Source: UBA3069 sp050633465
Lineage (GTDB): Bacteria; Pseudomonadota; Alphaproteobacteria; Rhodobacterales; Rhodobacteraceae
Assembly (NCBI GenBank): GCA_050633465.1
Contig: JBOEGO010000017.1
Coordinates: 124,001 to 188,000 of the forward strand
Direction of reading: 5' to 3'
Length of the DNA stretch: 64,000 nt
The number at the start of each line of letters is the position of its first letter. The stretch's first letter is position 1. A program made the translations under genes and the position numbers. The notes beneath the pieces are model-generated. The model ran no database searches, was not told the DNA's origin, and saw only the letters and a list, made by a program, of their open reading frames with translations. Positions 17,518 to 26,440 of this stretch are shown piece after piece.

Positions 17518-18362
17518 CCGCACCCGCACCGATCATCCGCACCCTGCCCGAACTGCGTGCCCTGACCCGTGAATGGCAACGCGACGGCGACACAATCGGC
17601 GTGGTCCCTACCATGGGCGCGCTGCATCAGGGGCACCTGTCACTGGCCCGCGCCGCAAGGGCCGAATGCAACCGCGTGATCGTCACCATCTTTGTGAACC
17701 CGAAACAGTTCAACAATCCCGATGATCTGAAAAACTATCCGCGCACCGAACATGAGGATGCGCAGAAACTGGCCCCCATCGGGGTGGATGCCATCTATGT
17801 GCCGGACGGCGCGCAGATGTATCCCGATGGCTTTGCCAGCAATGTATCCGTCAGTGGCCTGACCGATGTGCTCTGTGGCGCGCACCGCCCGGGCCATTTC
17901 GATGGCGTCGCCACCGTGGTCGCCAAACTGTTCGGCCAAACCGCCGCGGATCGTGCCTATTTCGGGCAAAAGGATTGGCAGCAGTTGCAGGTCGTCACCC
18001 GCATGGCCCGCGATCTGGACATCGACATTGACGTGATCGGCTGCCCCACCATCCGCGAGGAGGACGGGCTGGCCATGTCCTCGCGCAACCTGTTGCTGTC
18101 AGACCGCGCCCGCATCCACGCCCCCAAACTTGCCGAAGTGATGCAGGACACCGCCCAGGCCCTGCGCGACGGCGGCGCAATGCGCACGTTGCTGCCCGAG
18201 GCGGAAAAACGTCTGGCCGCCGCAGGATTTACCGAGGTGGAGTATCTGGACCTGCGCGATGCCGCATCGCTGATCCAGCACGACACATTAACAGGCGAAT
18301 GCCGCCTGTTCGCCGCTGCCTGGCTGGCCGGTGTGCGCCTGATCGACAATATCGCGGTGTGA
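17514..18362 (+). CDS. panC: pantothenate synthetase (pantoate--beta-alanine ligase)
   Basis: A 282-residue ATP-dependent ligase condensing pantoate with beta-alanine. The nucleotidyltransferase HIGH-like motif is in PTMGALHQGHLSL; FGQKDWQQLQV and the KMSKS-equivalent MSSRN are present. With panB it gives the last two condensation steps of the pathway; panD and the ketopantoate reductase are not in this window. A compound hairpin and repeat follow the stop. Confidence 0.96.
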   Translation: MTAPAPIIRTLPELRALTREWQRDGDTIGVVPTMGALHQGHLSLARAARAECNRVIVTIFVNPKQFNNPDDLKNYPRTEHEDAQKLAPIGVDAIYVPDGAQMYPDGFASNVSVSGLTDVLCGAHRPGHFDGVATVVAKLFGQTAADRAYFGQKDWQQLQVVTRMARDLDIDIDVIGCPTIREEDGLAMSSRNLLLSDRARIHAPKLAEVMQDTAQALRDGGAMRTLLPEAEKRLAAAGFTEVEYLDLRDAASLIQHDTLTGECRLFAAAWLAGVRLIDNIAV

Positions 18363-18373
18363 TGGCTTGGGAC

Positions 18374-18442
18374 GGGGGGCCAGCCCCCCGGTTCATTTCG
18401 CAGAAATGAACTCCCCCCGGAGTATTTTTACCAAGAAAAAGC
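18374..18442 (+). terminator. tandem hairpins plus GGAGTATTTTT repeat (copy 3) after panC
   Basis: Three stems follow panC: GGGGGG/CCCCCC (18374-18389), TTCATTTC/GAAATGAA around GCA (18392-18410), and CTCC-N4-GGAG followed by TATTTTT (18411-18429). The last merges into the repeat core ending CCAAGAAAAAGC. It probably ends the panBC transcript. The convergent M20 gene stops five bases further on, in the opposite direction. Confidence 0.7.
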
Positions 18443-18446
18443 CGGT

Positions 18447-19730
18447 TTATCCGGCAGGGCAGAGCTTTAGCAGTGCCCGCACCATGACCTTGGCGCTGTC
18501 CAGCATGTCATCCACGCCGACATATTCGTCCGGCTTATGCGCCAGATCCAGAATCCCCGGCCCATAAGCGATGCAGTTTTTCAGCTTGCCGATCCGGTCG
18601 ATGTGTTTTTGGTCATAGGTGCCGGGCGACACCACATATTCGGGCGCTTTGCCCATCACCTGACCGATGGCATCGGCGACGGTGGTGACCACGGGCGCAT
18701 CGCGTTCGGTCATTGTGGGCAGCACGCTGAACAACTCGCGCACATCATAACGGAAATTTTCGCGTTTCTCCGCCAGTTCGCGCAGCAGGCCCAGCACCTC
18801 TTCGCGCACCTCGTCTATGTTTTCCTCGATCAGGAAACGGCGATCAATGATCATGCGGCAGCTGTCAGGTACGCAGGGGGCGGGCATTCCGGTGTAATCA
18901 ACGGGGCGTTCGTTTTCGCCGCCATGGATGGAATTTATGTTCAGGGTGGATTGTTTTGCGCCTTCTGGCACCACCGGCATTTCGGTGCGTTTTCTGGCCA
19001 ATGCGGGGAACAGGTTTTGTTCCATTTCATGCATCACCGCCCCCATGTGGCGCACCGCGCAATCGCCCAGAAACGGCATTGAACCATGTGCGATTTCGCC
19101 GTGGGTTTCGATTTCGGCCCACCACACCCCGCGATGGCCAAGGCAGATCCGGTCCTTGTTCAGGGGTTCGGGGATGATCACATGTTGCACGCGTTCGGGG
19201 CTGAACCAGCCCTTTTCCGCCAGATAGGCGACGCCGCCAAACCCGCCTGATTCCTCGTCCGCCGTGCCGCTGATTTCGACCGCGCCCGCGAAATCCGGCA
19301 CCAGATCGCAAAAGGTTTCGGCCGCGATGATGCTGGCGGCCAGCCCGCCCTTCATGTCGCAGGCCCCGCGCCCGTAAATCTTGCCGTCTTTCAGCTCTCC
19401 GCCGAACGGGTCTGTCGTCCAGCCGCGCCCGACCTCGACCACGTCGATATGCGAATTGAAATGCACGCAGTCGCCCGCCTGACGGCCTTCGCGGCGCGCG
19501 ATCACATTCCAGCGCGGATATCGGTCGCTGTCGCCTGCCGCGCCCTTGGCCCGCACCATGGTCACGTCGAATTTGCGCGCTTTCAGGCGGCGTTCCAGAT
19601 AGGCGCAGATTTCCAGATAATTGTCGCCCGGCGGGTTCAGCGTGGGGATGCGGATCAGGTCTTGCGTCAGCGCGATCAAATCGTCACGCCGTGCGTCGAT
19701 TTCCTGTGATAAGCGTGTTGCCAGATCCAT
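18447..19730 (-). CDS. M20 family deacylase (ArgE/DapE-like)
   Basis: A 427-residue zinc-dependent amidohydrolase. Metal and catalytic sites are visible: NSHIDVVEVG (His and catalytic Asp), GRGACDMKGG (bridging Asp), TADEESGG (general-base Glu and ligand), and a late His in SPGTYDQKHIDRIG. It is longer than typical ArgE (about 380) and fits the broad 'acetylornithine deacetylase/succinyl-DAP desuccinylase' group, so the acyl-amino acid substrate is open. CGGAGG precedes the ATG. Monocistronic on the minus strand. Confidence 0.85.
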   Translation of the reverse strand: MDLATRLSQEIDARRDDLIALTQDLIRIPTLNPPGDNYLEICAYLERRLKARKFDVTMVRAKGAAGDSDRYPRWNVIARREGRQAGDCVHFNSHIDVVEVGRGWTTDPFGGELKDGKIYGRGACDMKGGLAASIIAAETFCDLVPDFAGAVEISGTADEESGGFGGVAYLAEKGWFSPERVQHVIIPEPLNKDRICLGHRGVWWAEIETHGEIAHGSMPFLGDCAVRHMGAVMHEMEQNLFPALARKRTEMPVVPEGAKQSTLNINSIHGGENERPVDYTGMPAPCVPDSCRMIIDRRFLIEENIDEVREEVLGLLRELAEKRENFRYDVRELFSVLPTMTERDAPVVTTVADAIGQVMGKAPEYVVSPGTYDQKHIDRIGKLKNCIAYGPGILDLAHKPDEYVGVDDMLDSAKVMVRALLKLCPAG

Positions 19731-19830
19731 TTTGCGCCTCCGTTTTGGCGACTATGGGGCGGTGTTGGGCGGGTTCCAAGCAGTTTACCGCGTAAAAGCG
19801 TTAACTTTATACGATTTAGGGGGGTGTTTT

Positions 19831-19869
19831 CATGGATTCTATGGATTCCATGGCTGTTTCCATGGTTTC
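19831..19869. repeat. short ATGGATTC/CCATGG-rich imperfect repeat
   Basis: Within the 167-base gap between gph and the M20 gene is a string of three imperfect units around ATGGATTCT, ATGGATTCC and CATGGCTGTTTCC, ending CCATGG. CCATGG occurs twice. It has no recognised function and is not inside a convincing gene. Confidence 0.5.
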
Positions 19870-19897
19870 TTTGCGCCGGTGGCTGGTGCGTTTGTGA

Positions 19898-20545
19898 TCA
19901 CATGGTTTTGGCGATATAGTCGCCCAGCGCATCGTATTGAGAAAACGCAAAGTGATGCGGCAATGCGTTGACTGGCGTTTTCCTGTAACCCTCTGTGAAC
20001 AGTGCGAAATCAATGCCTGCACGCTGCGCTGTTTCTGCGTCTACTTCGCTGTCGCCCACGTATAGCCCTTGGGATTTCAGGCGTTTGAAGGTCTCGATCA
20101 GCGGGGCAGGGTCCGGTTTTCTTTGGCGCAGGCTATCGCCCCCCAGAACCACATCAAAATAGGGTTCCAACCCGGTTTTCGCCAGAATATCCTGCGTTGC
20201 GATGATCGGTTTGTTGGTGCAAATCCCCAAGGCAAAACCATTTTGTTTCAATCGCTTGAGGGTGGATTCCACGGCGGGATACAGGGTGGTTTCGGCCAGC
20301 GGATCCGCGTTGTAATTGGCGATCACCCGGGCGGTCAAATCGTCCTGTTGCGCCGGATCAAGCCCCGAAAATGTGATCACACGCGACACAAGCATCGGCA
20401 AACCATGCCCGATGAACCCTGTGATGGTCGCCAGATCCAGCGGTGCCTGCCCCAATTCCAGCAGCATTTTGTTGACCGCAACACGGATACCACCCGCAGA
20501 GTCAATCAGCGTGCCATCCAGATCAAAAACGATTGCGCGCTTCAA
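19898..20545 (-). CDS. gph: HAD phosphatase, phosphoglycolate phosphatase type
   Basis: A 215-residue haloacid-dehalogenase-fold phosphatase. Motif I is FDLDGTLIDS (Asp nucleophile pair), motif II is CTNKP, and motif III/IV are KRKPDPAPL-like RKPDPAPL and YVGDSEVD. It presumably hydrolyses 2-phosphoglycolate, formed by RuBisCO oxygenation or by repair of DNA ends. The stop of rpe lies 21 bases upstream, so the two are likely one unit; gph-rpe pairs are common in proteobacteria. Confidence 0.85.
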   Translation of the reverse strand: MKRAIVFDLDGTLIDSAGGIRVAVNKMLLELGQAPLDLATITGFIGHGLPMLVSRVITFSGLDPAQQDDLTARVIANYNADPLAETTLYPAVESTLKRLKQNGFALGICTNKPIIATQDILAKTGLEPYFDVVLGGDSLRQRKPDPAPLIETFKRLKSQGLYVGDSEVDAETAQRAGIDFALFTEGYRKTPVNALPHHFAFSQYDALGDYIAKTM

Positions 20546-20566
20546 AAACCATTTTCCTTCAATATG

Positions 20567-21253
20567 TTAACCCTGAATCGCAGCGGTGCGAATGGCGCGA
20601 ATGTTGTCGCCGTAAGGCGCGGGGTTGGACACCGAACCACCCTTGAACACCGCCGAACCTGCCACCAGAACATCAGCCCCCGCAGCCGCAACCAGCGGCG
20701 CGGTTTCAACCGTGACGCCGCCGTCGATTTCAATGTGGATCGGCCTGTCACCAATCATGGCGCGCAGCTTTTTCACCTTATCTATCTGGGAATGAATGAA
20801 TTTTTGCCCGCCAAAGCCGGGATTCACGGTCATCACGCAGATCAGATCGACCATATCCAGCAGGTATTCACATACCTCTGCCGGAGTCGCAGGGTTCAGC
20901 GCCAGCCCCGCCTTGCACCCTGCTGCGCGGATCGCCTGCATGGTGCGGTGGATATGCGGCGTGGCCTCGTAATGGGCTGTGATCACATCCGCGCCCGCAT
21001 CGGCATAGGCGCTAATGTATTGATCTACAGGGGAAATCATCAAGTGCACATCCATCACCGTTTTCACATGCGGGCGGATCGCAGCAACCAGTGGCGGACC
21101 AAATGTCAGGTTCGGCACGAAATGTCCGTCCATCACATCGACATGCACCCAATCGCAGCCCTGCGCCTCAATGCATTGAATTTCCTGACCAAAATTGGCG
21201 AAATCGGCAGAAAGGATCGACGGGGCGATTTTGATAGCGCGGTCAAATGACAT
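20567..21253 (-). CDS. rpe: ribulose-phosphate 3-epimerase
   Basis: A 228-residue TIM-barrel metal enzyme interconverting ribulose 5-phosphate and xylulose 5-phosphate. It shows APSILSADFANFG at the N-terminus, HVDVMDGHFVPNLTFGP (metal ligands His and Asp), NPGFGGQKFI, and IDGGV near the phosphate-binding end. It lies between gph and class II aldolase, a set of sugar-phosphate genes. Confidence 0.95.
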   Translation of the reverse strand: MSFDRAIKIAPSILSADFANFGQEIQCIEAQGCDWVHVDVMDGHFVPNLTFGPPLVAAIRPHVKTVMDVHLMISPVDQYISAYADAGADVITAHYEATPHIHRTMQAIRAAGCKAGLALNPATPAEVCEYLLDMVDLICVMTVNPGFGGQKFIHSQIDKVKKLRAMIGDRPIHIEIDGGVTVETAPLVAAAGADVLVAGSAVFKGGSVSNPAPYGDNIRAIRTAAIQG

Positions 21254-21330
21254 GGAATTCTCCGGTTAGGGCAGGGCGTGGTTGACCCCGCCAACCAATG
21301 GCGGAGTCATGTTTCAATCAGCAGATCGGA

Positions 21331-22386
21331 TCACGGATCCAGCGAACCGCTTTCATAACGGACGGCCATTTCATCCATGGATATCACCTTGATCTTGCTG
21401 GCATTTCCGGCGGTTCCGAACCGTTCCAGACGGTCGCGACACAGCTTGGTCATTTCGGCCATTGCGGGCACCATGAATTTGCGCGGGTCGAATTCGCCGG
21501 GCTTTTCGCTGGCCACTTTGCGGAACTGGCCGGTCAGCGCCATGCGACAATCGGTGTCGATATTCACCTTGCGCACACCCATCTTGATGCCTTTTTCGAT
21601 CTCTTCCACGGGCACACCATAGGTCTGCGGCATCTCACCACCATAGGCATTGATCAGGTCCTGCAAATACTGCGGCACCGACGATGAACCATGCATCACC
21701 AAATGGGTTTTCGGCAGCTTTTCGTGGATCGCGGCAATGGTGTTCATCGCCAGAATGTCACCATCGGGTTTGCGGGTAAACTTATACGCGCCGTGGCTGG
21801 TGCCACAGGCAATCGCCAGGGCATCACATTTGGTTTTCTTTACGAAATCAACGGCTTGATCAGGGTCTGTCAACAGTTGATCCTGTGACAGCTTGCCCTC
21901 TGCGCCCGATCCATCCTCGGCTGCGGCCTCGCCTGTTTCAAGGCTGCCAAGCACGCCCAATTCGCCCTCGACCGAGGCCCCGACCCAATGCGCATGTTCG
22001 GTCACGGCCTTGGTGATGTTGACGTTGTATTCGTAGGACGCGGGGGTTTTCATGTCGGCCTCGAGCGAGCCATCCATCATCACCGAGGTGAACCCGTGGC
22101 GCACCGCACTGGCGCAGGTTGCTTCGTTGTTGCCGTGGTCCTGATGCATGCAAACGGGGATGTCAGGATACATTTCCGACAGCGCCTGCACCATGTGGCG
22201 CAGCATGATGTCGCCGGCATATTTGCGTGCCCCGCGCGACGCCTGCAGGATCACAGGTGCGTCCACGGCGCTTGCCGCTTCCATGATCGCCAGACCCTGT
22301 TCCATGTTGTTGATGTTGAATGCAGGCACGCCATAGCCCTGTTCGGCGGCGTGGTCCAAAAGTTGTCGCAGCGTGATGAGTGCCAT
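21331..22386 (-). CDS. fba: fructose-bisphosphate aldolase, class II
   Basis: A 351-residue zinc aldolase for cleavage or formation of fructose 1,6-bisphosphate (also sedoheptulose bisphosphate in CbbA-type members). Landmarks are YGVPAFNINNMEQ, the zinc site CMHQDHGNN, GVLGSLE, HGSSSVP and VRKVNIDTDCRMA. Length and insertions fit the CbbA/FbaA subgroup of alphaproteobacteria. Same strand as fbp upstream and rpe downstream, with 246- and 77-base gaps, so it may have its own promoter. Confidence 0.95.
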   Translation of the reverse strand: MALITLRQLLDHAAEQGYGVPAFNINNMEQGLAIMEAASAVDAPVILQASRGARKYAGDIMLRHMVQALSEMYPDIPVCMHQDHGNNEATCASAVRHGFTSVMMDGSLEADMKTPASYEYNVNITKAVTEHAHWVGASVEGELGVLGSLETGEAAAEDGSGAEGKLSQDQLLTDPDQAVDFVKKTKCDALAIACGTSHGAYKFTRKPDGDILAMNTIAAIHEKLPKTHLVMHGSSSVPQYLQDLINAYGGEMPQTYGVPVEEIEKGIKMGVRKVNIDTDCRMALTGQFRKVASEKPGEFDPRKFMVPAMAEMTKLCRDRLERFGTAGNASKIKVISMDEMAVRYESGSLDP

Positions 22387-22632
22387 CTATTCTTTTCCTT
22401 ATAAAGCATGCCTTATGCGCTGTCGCGCGGATGTCCCGTGGAATCCCCTCCACGAGGTGCGCCCATGTCGGGACGCTTGCCACCGGATTACCCTGCCCGC
22501 GCCCGTGCCGCTACCGGCAACAGGGGGAAAAGGCGCAAAAACCGGCGGAAATTTACCCGATTTATCGGGAACGGGGCGCATTTGGCCCAATTCCCGCGCT
22601 GTCTTGACCACCACGACTGCACAGGTTGCGGA

Positions 22633-23595
22633 CTATTTGCTGCTGCCGTGGTAGGCCGCAATGCGCGTAACCTCCTCTGCGCTGCCGAACACCAGCGGGA
22701 TACGGGCGTGAAGATGGTCTGCTTGCAGGTCCTTGATCGGGGTGGCGCCATCGGTGGCCAAACCGCCCGCCTGTTCAATCAGAAACGCAATCGGCGCACA
22801 TTCGTAAATCATCCGCAAGCGGCCCGTATCATAGCCTTTGCGCGCATCACCGGGGTAAAGGAAAACACCGCCCCGCGACAGAATGCGATGCGTTTCCGCC
22901 ACCAGCGACCCGACCCAACGCATGTTGAAATCCTTGCCCTGCGGCCCGTCCTTGCCCGCAAGGCAATCGTCGATATAGGCGCGCACCGGCGTTTTCCAGT
23001 GGCGGTAATTCGATGCATTGATGGCAAATTCCTTGCAGGTGGCCGGAATGGTCAGCTTGTCATCGACCAGTTTGAAAACCTTATCCGCCGGGTCCAGCAC
23101 GAACATCAGCGTGCCCTTGCCAAAGGTCACCACCAGCGACGTCTGCGGACCATAAACCACATAGCCGCCCGCAAGCTGTTCACTGGCGGGGCGCAAGAAG
23201 CTTTCCTCGTCACCTTCTTTGGCGTCGAAAATCGAAAAAATTGTGCCGATTGAGACGTTTACGTCGATATTGGATGATCCGTCCAGCGGGTCAATTGCCA
23301 GTGCATATTTGCCGTTCGGGTTCAGGGTGACCACGGTTTCCTGTTCCTCGGATGCATAGAAACGCACATCGGTTTTCGCCAGTTCGGCGGCGAACATTTC
23401 ATCGCACAGCACATCCAGTGCCTTTTGCCCGTCGCCGTCGGAATTTTCGCCCACCAGATTGCCCAATGACTGCCCCAGCGGGCCGCGTGCGATCACGCCA
23501 GCCACATCGACCGACACGGCGCACAGCGCCTCGATCACGGGGGTCAGGGCGGCGGGGATCAACCCGGATGAAATTACGGGGCTTTGGCGGCTCAT
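22633..23595 (-). CDS. fbp: fructose-1,6-bisphosphatase, class I
   Basis: A 320-residue phosphatase for gluconeogenesis or the Calvin cycle. The metal-binding signature DPLDGSSNIDVNVSIGTIF and the upstream EEQE acidic pair are present, as are the substrate-site residues around DFNMRWVGS and RGGVFLYPGD. I give the ATG at 23595; a GTG 11 codons upstream preceded by AGGGG is a real alternative. The 246 bases to fba contain a small CCGATTTATCGG palindrome but no gene. Confidence 0.94.
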   Translation of the reverse strand: MSRQSPVISSGLIPAALTPVIEALCAVSVDVAGVIARGPLGQSLGNLVGENSDGDGQKALDVLCDEMFAAELAKTDVRFYASEEQETVVTLNPNGKYALAIDPLDGSSNIDVNVSIGTIFSIFDAKEGDEESFLRPASEQLAGGYVVYGPQTSLVVTFGKGTLMFVLDPADKVFKLVDDKLTIPATCKEFAINASNYRHWKTPVRAYIDDCLAGKDGPQGKDFNMRWVGSLVAETHRILSRGGVFLYPGDARKGYDTGRLRMIYECAPIAFLIEQAGGLATDGATPIKDLQADHLHARIPLVFGSAEEVTRIAAYHGSSK

Positions 23596-23859
23596 GTCGG
23601 GTTCCGATTCTTGGTCACTGGGTTTCACTGCCCCTGTTTTCGCATATCCGGCGGGGTAGGAAAATTTAATAATTCATTCGGCCCGTTAAGGGAAACAGAT
23701 GCGGGTTTTGCCAAATGCCTCCGCGCATCGCCTTGTGAAAAACGTCCCTTTGTCGATTGCTGCAGATGCAGCATCCCGCCCTGCGGAATTTTATTTCACG
23801 CTATTGATTGCACGCTTTTCCTGTGCCAACCTAATCCTTGAAAAGGGAGGACATATCGG

Positions 23860-24633
23860 GTGAGATTTGACGGGAAAATCGCCGTCGTCACCGGAGCATC
23901 CAGCGGCATCGGCCGCGCCACCGCTGCGCGGTTGGCGTCCGAGGGCGCAAAGGTTGCATTGGTTGACGTCAACGCAGATGCATTGAACGCAGCAAAGCCG
24001 GCAGGCGACCACATCACCATCGTTTGCGATGTGTCCGACGAAACGCAGGTGCGCGCCTGTGTGGATCAGGTCATCGCGAAATACGGCCATATTGATGTGC
24101 TGTGCAACAATGCCGGTGTGGCCTGTTCGCACGCGCCCATTCATCAGATCGACAACGCCGATTGGGACCGTGTGTTCGGGGTCAACCTGAAAGGCGTGGC
24201 CTATTTCATTCAGGCCGTCGCACCCGGCATGATCGACCGCGCAGAGGGCGGCGCGATTGTGAACACGGCATCGGTGGCAGGCATTCGTTCGGGTGCGGGG
24301 GGCAATATCTATTCGGCGTCCAAGGCGGGCGTGATCAACCTGACCCAAACCACCGCCTGCGATCTGGGCCAATACGGGATTCGCGTCAATGCGGTCTGCC
24401 CCGGTTTGGTCGAAACCGGCATGACCAAACCGATATTCGATTACGCCCGTGACGCGGGCAAAGAGGAAAAGCTGGGCAAACGGGCCGAGCTGCGCCGCTA
24501 TGGCAAGCCCGCCGAAATCGCCGGTGCGATTGCGTTTCTGGCCTCGGATGATGCCAGCTATGTCACCGGCCAGGCGCTGCCGGTCGATGGTGGCAATACC
24601 GCATCGCTAAACCTGCCCGGCATGAAAGTCTGA
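23860..24633 (+). CDS. SDR family oxidoreductase
   Basis: A 257-residue short-chain dehydrogenase with the glycine loop TGASSGIGRATA, VDVN (NAD-type Asp), NNAG, catalytic YSASKAG and C-terminal VTGQALPVDGG. The GTG start has GGGAGG nine bases upstream. It is eight bases from the acyl-CoA ligase gene, so the pair probably processes a hydroxy- or keto-acid before or after CoA activation. The divergent 264-base region from fbp contains a TTCCGCA site on the minus strand (23782-23788) like those at other acyl-CoA promoters here. Confidence 0.87.
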   Translation: MRFDGKIAVVTGASSGIGRATAARLASEGAKVALVDVNADALNAAKPAGDHITIVCDVSDETQVRACVDQVIAKYGHIDVLCNNAGVACSHAPIHQIDNADWDRVFGVNLKGVAYFIQAVAPGMIDRAEGGAIVNTASVAGIRSGAGGNIYSASKAGVINLTQTTACDLGQYGIRVNAVCPGLVETGMTKPIFDYARDAGKEEKLGKRAELRRYGKPAEIAGAIAFLASDDASYVTGQALPVDGGNTASLNLPGMKV

Positions 24634-24641
24634 GGGAAAAT

Positions 24642-26333
24642 ATGACATTCGACCGTCACATGGGCGTCTGGCCCGCCGATGTATCCAAGGTGCTGAATGT
24701 GCCCGCGCAATCGGTCTGGCAAAATCTGGCCGACAGCGTGGCGCGGTTTCCCGAACGGGCCGCCCTGATTTATCATGGCCATACCATTTCCTATGCCGAA
24801 CTGGGGCAGATGGTCGAAACACTGGCCGGATGGTTGCAAGCCCGGGGCGTGGCCAAGGGCGACCGCGTGCTGCTGTATATGCAAAACGCGCCGCAATTCG
24901 TGATCGGTTACTACGCCATTTTGCGCGCCGATGCGGTGGTCATCCCCGTCAACCCGATGTCGCGCCACGCCGAACTGGAACATTACGCCGCCGACACGGG
25001 CGCGCAGGTGGTGCTGGCCGGACAGGAATTGCTGCCGTTCGTCACTCCGCTGGTGCAATCCGGGGCGCTGAACACGATCCTTGCCGCGACCTATTGCGAT
25101 CTGGCCGCGCCCGATCGCGATATCCCCCTGCCCGACCCGCTGGATACGCTGGACGCTGCGGATGCCACCGGGCCGGGCGTCACCCGTTGGGCCGATGCCA
25201 TGGCCGCTGGCCACAGCCCCACAGCCCATACCGCCACGCCCGATGATCTATGCGTGATCCCCTATTCATCCGGCACCACGGGCCAGCCAAAGGGCTGTAT
25301 GCACAGCCATCATACGGTGCAAGTGACCATCGCTGGCGGCATCCAGTGGAACCCCAGCGATGAAACCTCGGTCAGTTTGACAACGCTGCCCCTGTTTCAT
25401 GTGACGGGGATGCAGAATTCGATGAACGGGCCGCTGTTTGTCGGCGGCGCCAACGTCATCCTGACCCGCTGGAACCGCGCCACCACGGCAGAAATGATCA
25501 AACGCCACCGTGTCACGCGGTGGCGCTCGATCTCGACCATGGCGATTGATCTGGTCAACGACCCCGATCTGGACAGCTATGACCTGTCCAGCCTTGAAAT
25601 GATCGGCGGCGGAGGTGCGGCCATGCCCGCAGCCATCGCCAAACGCCTGAAGGACATCACCGGACTGGATTATATCGAAGGTTACGGCATGTCCGAAACC
25701 ATCGCCGCGACCCATATCAACCCGCTGACCGCGCCGAAACGGCAATGCCTTGGCATCCCCATGTTCGACGTGGACAGCCGCGTGATGGATGTGGAAAGCC
25801 GCACCGAAATGGGACCGGACGAGGTGGGCGAAATCGTCACCCACGCGCCGCAGGTGTTCAAAGGATACTGGAACCGCCCCAAAGACACCGCCGAAGTCTT
25901 TTTCGAACATGACGGCAAGACGTTTTTCCGCACCGGCGATCTGGGCTATTACGACGTTGAGGGCTATTTTTTCATGGTCGACCGCGTCAAACGGATGATC
26001 AACGCCAGCGGGTTCAAGGTATGGCCCGCCGAGGTCGAAGCATTGATGCACCACAACCCCGACATCGCCGAGGTCTGCATCATCGGCGCGCAAGACCCGC
26101 GCAGGGGCGAAACGGTCAAGGCCTATGTGGTGCCAACCCCCGCCGCGAAACCCCGACTGACGGAACAGGACATCATCAATTGGTGCCGTGCGGAAATGGC
26201 CGCCTATAAATGCCCGAAATCGGTTGTGTTCACCGATTCCCTGCCCAAAAGCGGTGCAGGCAAGGTGCTGTGGCGCGAATTGACCGAAACAGATGCCGCT
26301 GCGGCAGGAAACGCACAACGCGAGGCTGGATAA
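24642..26333 (+). CDS. long-chain/medium-chain acyl-CoA synthetase (AMP-forming)
   Basis: A 563-residue adenylate-forming ligase that activates a carboxylic acid to its CoA thioester. The ATP-binding P-loop is IPYSSGTTGQPKGCMHSH, with YGMSET, FFRTGDLGYYD and the C-terminal catalytic Lys in PKSGAGKVLWREL. It belongs to the ANL superfamily; acid specificity cannot be read off. It forms a unit with the SDR before it, and the IclR regulator gene starts 107 bases after its stop. Confidence 0.9.
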   Translation: MTFDRHMGVWPADVSKVLNVPAQSVWQNLADSVARFPERAALIYHGHTISYAELGQMVETLAGWLQARGVAKGDRVLLYMQNAPQFVIGYYAILRADAVVIPVNPMSRHAELEHYAADTGAQVVLAGQELLPFVTPLVQSGALNTILAATYCDLAAPDRDIPLPDPLDTLDAADATGPGVTRWADAMAAGHSPTAHTATPDDLCVIPYSSGTTGQPKGCMHSHHTVQVTIAGGIQWNPSDETSVSLTTLPLFHVTGMQNSMNGPLFVGGANVILTRWNRATTAEMIKRHRVTRWRSISTMAIDLVNDPDLDSYDLSSLEMIGGGGAAMPAAIAKRLKDITGLDYIEGYGMSETIAATHINPLTAPKRQCLGIPMFDVDSRVMDVESRTEMGPDEVGEIVTHAPQVFKGYWNRPKDTAEVFFEHDGKTFFRTGDLGYYDVEGYFFMVDRVKRMINASGFKVWPAEVEALMHHNPDIAEVCIIGAQDPRRGETVKAYVVPTPAAKPRLTEQDIINWCRAEMAAYKCPKSVVFTDSLPKSGAGKVLWRELTETDAAAAGNAQREAG

Positions 26334-26387
26334 TGCAATACGACGTTGCGTCACTTGACCCGAAAGGCGCTGATCGTTTACCAGCAC

Positions 26388-26404
26388 GCAATTCCGCACC
26401 CAGC
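26388..26404. promoter_or_regulatory. GCAATTCCGCACC site upstream of the IclR gene
   Basis: The 13-base word GCAATTCCGCACC at 26388-26400 recurs identically upstream of the fadJ-like operon (59356-59368). It lies 41 bases before the regulator's GTG start, where an autoregulatory site would be expected. Proposed as an operator on position and repetition only. Confidence 0.4.
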
Positions 26405-26440
26405 AACCAACGTGAATAGCAACGTGTCAGGACAACCAAA

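Noticed and set aside
23791..24372. Minus-strand 193-residue open frame opposite the SDR gene
   Set aside because: Antisense to an SDR with intact TGASSGIGR and YSASK motifs; shadow frame.
26333..26419. 28-codon frame starting in TAATG after the acyl-CoA ligase
   Set aside because: Overlaps the ligase stop as a coupled gene would, but is very short, shows no recognisable peptide and lies over the candidate operator of the IclR gene.
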